A DNA stretch of 49,018 nucleotides from NCBI GenBank assembly GCA_964584595.1, contig CAZPAM010000011.1, positions 1 through 49,018 on the forward strand, written 5' to 3'. The notes below the pieces were generated by a model. That model saw nothing but the letters and a program-made list of their open reading frames with translations, was not told where the DNA came from and made no database searches. The position numbers and the translations under genes are program-made. Source of the DNA: Scalindua sp964584595 (GTDB lineage: Bacteria > Planctomycetota > Brocadiia > Brocadiales > Scalinduaceae). Of the stretch, positions 8,007 through 15,054 are shown piece by piece. Positions within the stretch are counted from its first letter, which is position 1. Each line of letters begins with the position of its first letter.

Positions 8007-8741
8007 TTACTGTATTATCCCAAGCCAGTCTCTTATCAGGAACTGTATTCGCCCTATTAGGAGTGACATCCTGGCCATCACAGTAAACCCAAAAGAGGCA
8101 CCAAAGGCTATCATCAGGAACCAAACACCTATCTTAGAAACTCCCCCAATGACACCTTTATGTTCCAGAGAAAAGAAGAAATAAATTAACACTGATACTA
8201 CCCCTAACAGTATCAGGAAATTGTTTATACTATCAGGGAGGCTCCCCGCAATCAGTGAATCAAACGTGAGTTGCTTCAAGATGAAGGCATGTATGAAATT
8301 TGGTATAGTTATGCCTGCTCCCAGACCAACAACAAATGCGAATGACCATCTGCTGAGCCATGATAGCTTATCAGAAAATCTCAAAAGCATAAAAATACCG
8401 AGCAATGTGGGGATAATAACAATATACTGAGGTGCATTGCCGGTATCCTTGAAAAAGGGAACTATTAGCTGTTCATAGACATCAGGCTTGAGAATATTAA
8501 ACCATGTGATAATGATCCAATATCCCATGGCAACTCCCACGAACAGGTTCTCAGCGATTTTAAATACGGGGTTGTCCTTATATAGGAAACTGTACATGGC
8601 AAGTGTAAGTGCAACCGCTGTGATTATGCCCAATCCCTTTGCGTCAAAACCCAACTTCCCTGTTACCAGGAAAAATATGTTTACGATACAAAACGCAACC
8701 AGTATCCATGTCAGGATTGAAACATCTGTTTTTTTATCCAT
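8007..8741 (-). CDS. Polytopic membrane protein of the MutL/DUF6754-like cluster
   Basis: I do not recognise a named family. The 244 residues contain about seven hydrophobic segments (roughly 10-28, 35-52, 66-84, 103-120, 130-150, 172-192 and 205-225), so it is an integral membrane protein with short loops and no obvious cofactor motif. A conserved-looking amphipathic C terminus (MARMSLLIGRIQFLIRDWLG) follows the last segment. It is the last gene of the seven-gene reverse cluster and begins four bases after the stop of its neighbour, so translation is probably coupled. The context suggests it is a membrane subunit of a complex with the two membrane proteins just upstream. It converges on the deoxyhypusine-synthase-like gene with only 14 bases between the stops. 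Confidence 0.8.
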   Translation of the reverse strand: MDKKTDVSILTWILVAFCIVNIFFLVTGKLGFDAKGLGIITAVALTLAMYSFLYKDNPVFKIAENLFVGVAMGYWIIITWFNILKPDVYEQLIVPFFKDTGNAPQYIVIIPTLLGIFMLLRFSDKLSWLSRWSFAFVVGLGAGITIPNFIHAFILKQLTFDSLIAGSLPDSINNFLILLGVVSVLIYFFFSLEHKGVIGGVSKIGVWFLMIAFGASFGFTVMARMSLLIGRIQFLIRDWLGIIQ

Positions 8742-8744
8742 CTT

Positions 8745-9554
8745 TTATTTCTTTCGTCCGGTCATAAAATATAAGAAATTTCCAAATATTACGAACAATA
8801 CAACGAGTACATGTACTACACTCTGCGGAGACATGCCGGCAACTGCAGATGATTTCCGCTTTATGAGAGTTTCATATTCAGCGGCACCTTTTAATCCACT
8901 CATCAATCCATCTATCTGTTTAGATTGTAAGAAGGGGTACATGTCAGGGCCTATTACAGCGGTACACCCGGCGCCAAGATCAAAGTTATATTTTTCCTTC
9001 CCAAATGCTATCCATGCTTCAATGCTCGACCCGGATGCCAGGTCTACTACAAAATCAAAATCCTGTAATGATTGAACACCCTTGAGTGCCGGCATATCTA
9101 TAGTTGCATTACCTTTGAAGTCTTTTGGAAATGCTGAATAGATATTTTCCCCCATGTTTATCATGACCAACTCTACACCGGTCTTATATCCAAGGAAGAC
9201 ATAATCCTCCTTATATTTTCTTCCATATTCAGTTCCTACTTCGGTTATAGCACTATCTGCCAGGCCGGTACCTCCGGGATTAAGCGTCATTCCAACAACC
9301 TTAATATTATTTTTAAAGCAGTGGTGTAAAAGCGCTACTGCCATAGGCTGGAGTTCCTCTTTTGATGCAGGGTCGTAATCAAAAGCAATAAGTACGTGTG
9401 ATCCCTCCGAGAGAGAATCGATCTTGTCATATATTCCCCTGACTTCTCTGGTTGCCGGTACAGGTAAATCAAATTTAATAAGCAGGGGAATAGTTACTGC
9501 AGCTGCTACAAAAGCAAAGAGGATCCGCCTGTCTACCCTGAGCAATCTTTCCAT
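8745..9554 (-). CDS. Membrane-anchored protein with a central soluble alpha/beta domain
   Basis: Two membrane segments, at about residues 10-28 and 244-263, flank a soluble domain of about 210 residues. The domain looks Rossmann-like: SHVLIAFDYDPASKEEL, a helix, NNIKVVGMTLNPGGTGLA, and later DFDFVVDLASGSSIEAWI and GAGCTAVIGPDMYPFL. The layout resembles the ligand-binding or sensor domains of membrane complexes, but I find no catalytic motif. Start and stop overlap the upstream gene by one base (9554), so it is part of a tightly coupled string. The C-terminal hydrophobic segment ends in a TGRKK positive patch, which would place that end in the cytoplasm. Identity is unknown; conservation of its gene neighbourhood would be the best clue. 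Confidence 0.8.
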   Translation of the reverse strand: MERLLRVDRRILFAFVAAAVTIPLLIKFDLPVPATREVRGIYDKIDSLSEGSHVLIAFDYDPASKEELQPMAVALLHHCFKNNIKVVGMTLNPGGTGLADSAITEVGTEYGRKYKEDYVFLGYKTGVELVMINMGENIYSAFPKDFKGNATIDMPALKGVQSLQDFDFVVDLASGSSIEAWIAFGKEKYNFDLGAGCTAVIGPDMYPFLQSKQIDGLMSGLKGAAEYETLIKRKSSAVAGMSPQSVVHVLVVLFVIFGNFLYFMTGRKK

Positions 9555-10207
9555 TAATCACCACCTCCTAGATATGCTCTTTCAATTCCAAAGATTATCC
9601 TTAGTGAAGTCGCAATGGCTCCGATTGATACACCAATCAGGATTCCTCTTTTGGCCGCCATATTTGGTACAGACATTATCCAATCAGCAATAGGTGGGAG
9701 AAATTCCCAGATCAATGCGCCGACAGGTACACGTCCAAGCATTACGATAATGGCAGCTATCAGTAATATAGTAGCTTCACTTGTCCTTGCCCTAAAAGTC
9801 CTGTATGCAGCAGACGCCATAAAGAAAGCAAGTATGGAAAACATTGTTGCTCCGGCAGGAACCTGCACATTGAAGTACATCCAGTCAAACATAGTCCCTT
9901 CCTGCTTGTCATGAAAGAAGAATTCACCACCGTTGTATAAACCGAATATAATCGTTATTCCGGCCCCGAAGAAAACGAAATTGCTGTAGCCCCATCCGGG
10001 AACCTTTCGTTTAATCTTATTCCAATGAAGGTGGAATAAGCTGTACGCACCAATGAATACTGCGAATCCCGCAATCGTAATTCCCCATCGGCTTACAATC
10101 TTCAATAGAGATTGAGACGCTTCGTGAGGCACGTAATATTGAAATGCCATCATAACACCCATTATAAATGCAATTATGAGTGGTATGGTCCTCTTAAAAA
10201 AGTTCAT
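9554..10207 (-). CDS. Polytopic membrane protein of the MutL/DUF6754-like cluster
   Basis: The 217-residue protein has about six hydrophobic segments (roughly 8-26, 44-62, 75-95, 112-130, 146-166 and 184-203). The first starts right at the N terminus (KRTIPLIIAFIMGVMMAFQYY) and is followed by a short external loop. No transport or redox signature is visible. Its stop overlaps the start of the next gene by one base and it begins 27 bases after the stop of the DUF6754-like gene. With its two downstream neighbours it makes a three-protein membrane module. The family is not known to me; the call rests on hydrophobicity and the tight operon structure. Confidence 0.8.
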   Translation of the reverse strand: MNFFKRTIPLIIAFIMGVMMAFQYYVPHEASQSLLKIVSRWGITIAGFAVFIGAYSLFHLHWNKIKRKVPGWGYSNFVFFGAGITIIFGLYNGGEFFFHDKQEGTMFDWMYFNVQVPAGATMFSILAFFMASAAYRTFRARTSEATILLIAAIIVMLGRVPVGALIWEFLPPIADWIMSVPNMAAKRGILIGVSIGAIATSLRIIFGIERAYLGGGD

Positions 10208-10234
10208 CCAGTTTCCTCATTACATTTAATGATA

Positions 10235-11455
10235 TTAACCTGCCTTAAAAAGAAAGCTTATAAAACCAATTCCTACAGTCGCAAGTGCTGCACCTACTAC
10301 GAGTGCGGTTATTATAATCCCCTTGGCAATATCCTGTGCACGCAAGCTACCCAGGAGTAGTGGCTCTCTGGATAAATATGCACTGGCGGCATATAATTCT
10401 TCACCGATCAGTGTATAATCACATGTAGTTATAAAGAAGGGGAGCTGTGTATAAGAATCTGTTGCCGCAATTTGTATAGCACCGGTGGCGGCACCGGTTT
10501 CCGCAAGGATAAGAGATTCTGCGTAGAAATATCCCATGAAGAAATTTGCAGCAGGCTTCTCACGTATCATTATACCGCTTACTGCGGCAACATAAGGAAA
10601 TTGTTCAGAAGCCGCCATAAATACATTATCTTCCACATAGGCATCAGGTCTGCCGGCTTCCAGGTATGATTCCTTAACAACCTCCTGGCTCACTGATAAA
10701 ACGATCGGGTCGATGTTTGAAACCTTGAGTGTCGTGTCATATTCAGCAACCCTTATAGCAATCCTTCCAAGTATATTTACAGCTGCAATTGTAGAAATGC
10801 TACCCATACCGTTCAGGCCATGCACATATAATACAGGCTTACCCATTTCAGTTGCTCTTCCCAGTGCATCATCTATGGCATCCAGCCCGCTTATTTTTCT
10901 CAGATAGAGATTAGGATTCTTCTTTGCATGTTCAATAAACCATAAAACAAGCGTTGAAAATGCTATCAGAATTATAAAGTTATTTAACTTCTTCCAGTTA
11001 AACCAGTTTCCTTTTGGAGTAACTGAAGCAATATCTTTAACAGCGACATTCTCAGGATTTACCATCATAACGAGTTTGAAAAAGTAACTCGGTCTGATGT
11101 CTGCAACTTCAGATTCCTTTTTGAAGAATTTTCCGGGTTTGATTTCTACATAATGGGAATTAGAATCAGAACCTTCCTCATACATTGTCTTGGAGTTTAT
11201 GCGCAATACCTCTGTAGTAAAAGGGCCATTTTTACGCAAAGACGCATATACAACGTATTCAGCCTCAGTCGATTCAGAAGGAGAAGAAGGCCATCTGAGT
11301 GATACGCTCTTGCCGTCATCATTAGGTGTATCGAAGGCCTGGAAGTCAGAAGGCGGGATGAGCATGTCTACATCTGTTGCAAATGTAGAAGAACAAGGTA
11401 GTAGTAAGATAGATAAGATGAACGTAAGAAATATTTTGTGCATACGCTTTCCCAA
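10235..11455 (-). CDS. Fibronectin type III plus DUF6754-like membrane protein
   Basis: Order of parts: signal peptide (1-26), a fibronectin type III-like beta domain (about 37-138, with SVSLRWPSSPS and YVVYASLRKNGPF), a transmembrane helix (about 158-175), a conserved domain (about 180-378) and a C-terminal transmembrane helix (about 378-400). The conserved part contains GRATEMGKPVLYVHG, LSVSQEVVKESYLEAGRPDAY, a glycine-rich stretch with ESLILAETGAATGAIQIA, and CDYTLIGEELYAASAYLS. I believe this matches DUF6754, though I cannot run the profile. Function is unknown. It is the fourth gene of the reverse cluster and probably the core membrane subunit, with its FN3 domain facing the periplasm or an internal compartment. 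Confidence 0.8.
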   Translation of the reverse strand: MGKRMHKIFLTFILSILLLPCSSTFATDVDMLIPPSDFQAFDTPNDDGKSVSLRWPSSPSESTEAEYVVYASLRKNGPFTTEVLRINSKTMYEEGSDSNSHYVEIKPGKFFKKESEVADIRPSYFFKLVMMVNPENVAVKDIASVTPKGNWFNWKKLNNFIILIAFSTLVLWFIEHAKKNPNLYLRKISGLDAIDDALGRATEMGKPVLYVHGLNGMGSISTIAAVNILGRIAIRVAEYDTTLKVSNIDPIVLSVSQEVVKESYLEAGRPDAYVEDNVFMAASEQFPYVAAVSGIMIREKPAANFFMGYFYAESLILAETGAATGAIQIAATDSYTQLPFFITTCDYTLIGEELYAASAYLSREPLLLGSLRAQDIAKGIIITALVVGAALATVGIGFISFLFKAG

Positions 11456-11515
11456 TTCCTTAATTCTTTAACCTGTATTTATCTTAGCGTTCTTTGCGCC
11501 TTTGCTGTAATTTCT

Positions 11516-12667
11516 TTATGTTTCTATCGCCTCAACATTTGCTCTTGGTACAACTGCAGTCTGCCCATCAGAGAATTCGACTTCCAGCACTCTGGCTTTT
11601 GCTTCTGTTTCTATGGTTCTCAACTCACTCGGCAAGGCCTTGACCTTGCCGATCTTTCCAAAATGTGGAGTCCTTATTATGCGGATTGGATCACCTGTCG
11701 ATATGCCGGCGGATTCATCATTTGATGAAGCCTCACCTACGGCAATTGTATCAGATGCTTTTTTTATTTCATCCTTTTTATAGGGTATTATAATTTCCGG
11801 CCTGACAACACCGGCCCTTATTTGGGTTGCACCATTTATAGATGCCATTGAGCCTTCTCTATGCTTTAGTATATCGAATGTCTTCTGTGCCATTCTGATC
11901 TGGCCAAAACCTTCAGTAATAATCAGTGTTATATTAATATCTTCTGAACCTGTAATTGCAACCCCTAAATCGTAGCCCAACAGTTCGTTGATATCCTTAT
12001 CACGAATTCCGCCAACAACAATTCCTTTGACGCCAACATCCGATGCCTTCTTTATCGCATCGTAATAGATGATTGAACCACAGACTATTATTTTGTCCTT
12101 GTGAGTTTCATTTAAATCTTCAGGTTTTACAATGTCATCCGGTGAATCTACAACAATCTGCAATTCGCCTGTTGTCTCACCTCCTATGCCGAATATGCCC
12201 TGAATGAATGTGGCGTAAGTCTCTATAACAACACCCTCTTTCTCTATAGTTCCCACTACCTTGCCATCAATATACGCACTGATCTGAACAGGTTTTGGAG
12301 GTTCTCTTAATAATACCTGGCCGGTAATATCTGATATACTTTCGATATTGCCTGTTATCGGTGACACGCAAATAGACTTGAACATCTTAATAAATGGGCT
12401 GGTTTCTGCTATCGGTTCATCTTTCTTAACACTCTCACCTTCCTTTTTTAACATGTTCTTGCGTAAATCTCCTGGCAGGATAGCAAGACGGTTAACCACA
12501 TTAACAGAATGAACCTTGCCCGGCAAATTTGTCCTGGCCACGATATCACCAGATTTGACGATATCACCTTCCTTTACAATCACATCACCGGGAAGCGGAA
12601 GGTTTCTGTCTTTTCTTATCTGTATTCTTTCCGACAGTCTTAAGCCGGGTGTATATGCGTGTGTCAT
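11516..12667 (-). CDS. Barrel-sandwich/KOW-like protein next to the MutL-type ATPase
   Basis: No named family is certain. The N terminus (about 20-110) reads like a biotinyl/lipoyl or RnfC-type barrel-sandwich hybrid: LPLPGDVIVKEGDIVKSGDIVA, PGKVHSVNVV and KKEGESVKKDEPIAE, followed by SPITGNIESISDITGQVLL. There is no lysine in a biotin MKM-type context, so it is probably structural and not a carrier. The middle (about 190-270) is an alpha/beta part with VKGIVVGGIRDKDI. The C terminus (about 320-380) contains IIRTPHFGKIGKVKALP and LEVEFSDGQTAVVPRANVE, which looks like a KOW/SH3-type barrel. It has no signal peptide and should be cytosolic. It sits 57 bases after mutL and 60 before the DUF6754-like gene. 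Confidence 0.7.
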   Translation of the reverse strand: MTHAYTPGLRLSERIQIRKDRNLPLPGDVIVKEGDIVKSGDIVARTNLPGKVHSVNVVNRLAILPGDLRKNMLKKEGESVKKDEPIAETSPFIKMFKSICVSPITGNIESISDITGQVLLREPPKPVQISAYIDGKVVGTIEKEGVVIETYATFIQGIFGIGGETTGELQIVVDSPDDIVKPEDLNETHKDKIIVCGSIIYYDAIKKASDVGVKGIVVGGIRDKDINELLGYDLGVAITGSEDINITLIITEGFGQIRMAQKTFDILKHREGSMASINGATQIRAGVVRPEIIIPYKKDEIKKASDTIAVGEASSNDESAGISTGDPIRIIRTPHFGKIGKVKALPSELRTIETEAKARVLEVEFSDGQTAVVPRANVEAIET

Positions 12668-12724
12668 ATTAAATGTTAGTAATTACTAAAATTACTCATA
12701 AAAAGTTTAAAGTGAACTAAAGTT

Positions 12725-14524
12725 CTAGTCGGGATACGCATCAAAGGCTTTATTCCACTTCGAAAGTACTTCTACAAGAGGTTCCCTGGCCTTGCCCTCT
12801 TTGGGGTCAAATGGTCTGCCTCGTGCGTCTATAACGAGTCCCACTACACCGCCAGTAACCTCCTTGATAATCTTTTTGCCATTGCCTTCACCCACATCAA
12901 ATTGCCTGGTTGGTGTTATTTCGACTTCAGCCTTTTCTCCCTCTTTTAGTTCAAAAACCTTAAGCTCTCCAAGTAAGAGTGAATCTTCAATCTTGTTTCC
13001 ATTTGAATATGTGATTACGTAGTCAAGGCATTTGCTACCATGTTTTCCGGTATTAGTCAAAGAGATACAAGGGCCGAGATAGATCAGGCAGTCCTTCTCA
13101 AATACCTCTGTAGCCGCCGTTTCGTTAATCGTTGAAAGCACACCAAGGTGCGGCATCATAAATATACTGTCTACTGCGATCATGGTTGTACCATGGGGTT
13201 GGAACGCATCAATCATCATCATCATTGCCTGAGACCTTCTGGGAGCATGAGACAAAACTCCGCCACTACCGACAATAAGATCGAGTTTGTTCATTTCAAT
13301 GAGAGTCTCCTCTCCTGTAACCTGCTCAAATGTTTCAGATATGTCCCTCTGTTTCTGTACACCTTTCAGGCCAACTGCAAGCGCCTTATGCTGTTCAAAT
13401 GCCAGCCTCAATGCCTCTCTTGATATGGCATGTTCAAGTTTCAGGTCTTCCAGTAATTGAGGTATAGTTGTGGGTCGAATCATCTTGTTCTTTATTCTGT
13501 TGCGGATATCCGCTTCATCTATATTAAAGGGAAGCCACTTTATAATATTTTCAATGCCGGTTTCAGCAATAACGTTTGATACACTATAGCTCATTCCCAG
13601 GTTGGCGCTGACAGTGCGATTGAAGACTCCATCAAAGACCGAGAACACATCGGTTGTTGCACCTCCAATATCCACTCCTACTACATTGATGTCATCTTTT
13701 TTCGCTGCCGTCTGCATCATTTCACCGACAGCACCCGGTGTTGGCATTATGGGAACACCGGTCCATTCCATTAGATTCTTGTATCCGGGAGCGTGTGCCA
13801 TTACGTGTTCTAAAAAGAGGTTCTGGATCTCCTGTCTTGCCGGGCCCAGGTTTTCACTCTCCAGCGTAGGCCGCAGATTGTCTGTTATCTTCAGTGCAGT
13901 CTTTTCCTCCAGGACACCACTGACTCTGTCACGTGCATCCTTATTACCGGCGTATATAACAGGTAATTGGAACGTCATGCCCAGCCGTGGCCTGGGGTTG
14001 GCAGCGCCTATAAACTCTGCCAACTCCACAACGTGTGAAACAGTCCCTCCGTCCGTTCCACCAGACAGCAGTATCATGTCCGGGCGCAGATCCCTAATTC
14101 TCTCGATCTTCTCATGAGGCAGGCGTTTGTCATTTGATGCAATTACGTCCATAACTATTGCGCCTGCGCCGAGCGCAGCCTTTTGTGCGCTTTGTGCCGA
14201 CATAGTCTTCACCGCACCGGCAACCATCATTTGAAGCCCGCCTCCAGCACTGCTGGTTGATATGTATATGTCAACACCGGTATCGCCTTCAGCCGGTGTG
14301 ATAATCTTCTCGCCGTCCAGTATCTTTCGGCCTGATAACTCTTCAAGCTCGGCAAAGGCGTTGAGCACACCTCTTGTCACGTCCTCGAAAGGCGCCTCCA
14401 CGGTTGTCGGTGCTTCACCTCTGAATGTCTGACGATATTCGTCGCCCTTTTTCTCTATGAGTATTGCTTTTGTAGTTGTGCTGCCGCAATCTGTAGCAAC
14501 AATTACATTAAGATCTTTAGTCAT
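12725..14524 (-). CDS. MutL-type ASKHA ATPase (glutamate mutase L family)
   Basis: The protein belongs to the glutamate mutase MutL family of the ASKHA (actin/Hsp70/sugar kinase) superfamily. Phosphate-1 loop: ATDCGSTTTKA at 10-20. Connecting and second loops: DMILLSGGTDGG at 149-160 and VDIGGATTDVFSV at 284-296. Adenosine loop: GSGGVLSHAP at 419-428. The 599-residue length is normal for MutL proteins, whose role is thought to be reactivation or assembly of B12-dependent mutases. No mutase subunit (MutE, MutS, or any B12-binding DxHxxG protein) lies in the window, and every neighbour is a membrane or beta-barrel protein, so here it more likely powers another complex. Ten bases separate it from the small upstream gene. 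Family assignment is firm, function is inference. Confidence 0.88.
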   Translation of the reverse strand: MTKDLNVIVATDCGSTTTKAILIEKKGDEYRQTFRGEAPTTVEAPFEDVTRGVLNAFAELEELSGRKILDGEKIITPAEGDTGVDIYISTSSAGGGLQMMVAGAVKTMSAQSAQKAALGAGAIVMDVIASNDKRLPHEKIERIRDLRPDMILLSGGTDGGTVSHVVELAEFIGAANPRPRLGMTFQLPVIYAGNKDARDRVSGVLEEKTALKITDNLRPTLESENLGPARQEIQNLFLEHVMAHAPGYKNLMEWTGVPIMPTPGAVGEMMQTAAKKDDINVVGVDIGGATTDVFSVFDGVFNRTVSANLGMSYSVSNVIAETGIENIIKWLPFNIDEADIRNRIKNKMIRPTTIPQLLEDLKLEHAISREALRLAFEQHKALAVGLKGVQKQRDISETFEQVTGEETLIEMNKLDLIVGSGGVLSHAPRRSQAMMMMIDAFQPHGTTMIAVDSIFMMPHLGVLSTINETAATEVFEKDCLIYLGPCISLTNTGKHGSKCLDYVITYSNGNKIEDSLLLGELKVFELKEGEKAEVEITPTRQFDVGEGNGKKIIKEVTGGVVGLVIDARGRPFDPKEGKAREPLVEVLSKWNKAFDAYPD

Positions 14525-14533
14525 TTTAATTGT

Positions 14534-14860
14534 TTAGCTCTTGGCATTTGCCTTTTTTTCAATTTCATTTATAAGCAGGTCTACTACTTCTCTTTTTTCT
14601 AAAATGCTGGCTATTCGGTCATATTCGTATCTGGAGAAAAAACGTGAAAGGATAGGTTTGAAAAAGACCATCGACTGACTGCCAACAAAGTTTAAGGGAC
14701 GAACGGATTCAAGAAACATTACTGCAGGTATGGACATGTCTCGCTTGACCACGAAATCAGCCAGCTTTCTGATTAATACTGTGTCATCCTCTTCAAGCTT
14801 CTCACCACCGGTTGCAAATGCATGTTTAAAACCATCAATAATCTTCTTTATTTCAACCAT
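14534..14860 (-). CDS. Small helical protein, first gene of the MutL/DUF6754-like cluster
   Basis: This 108-residue, mostly helical and charged protein is not recognised. It has no signal peptide, cysteine pair or membrane span; a moderately hydrophobic stretch runs across residues 43-73 (PAVMFLESVRPLNFVGSQSM). It ends only ten bases before the mutL-like start and reads in the same direction, so it very likely belongs to the same transcript. Leading small proteins of this kind in conserved clusters often act as adaptors for the following ATPase, but nothing in the sequence proves it. The 194 bases upstream (14861-15054) must carry the cluster promoter, unless transcription continues from the propeller gene. 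Confidence 0.7.
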   Translation of the reverse strand: MVEIKKIIDGFKHAFATGGEKLEEDDTVLIRKLADFVVKRDMSIPAVMFLESVRPLNFVGSQSMVFFKPILSRFFSRYEYDRIASILEKREVVDLLINEIEKKANAKS

Positions 14861-15054
14861 AATTAACTATAAATCGGTTTGCAGCATAAATCGTTTTTAC
14901 GGAGGAACATATAAGGAGGTAATGCATAATTGTTTGCATTGTAATTTTGGAATGGAATGTTATCAGAAAACTATCTTTAAGTCAAAATCAAAGTAATTAT
15001 CCGTAAACCTTTTGACCTCTCAGTGCTGTCGAAACATATAAATGATTTAGGAAT

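Noticed and set aside
8488..9075. 195-residue plus-strand frame
   Set aside because: Antisense to two overlapping membrane-protein genes whose own frames are coherent; a shadow.
13602..14117. 171-residue plus-strand frame
   Set aside because: Antisense to the MutL-type ATPase with all its motifs; a shadow.
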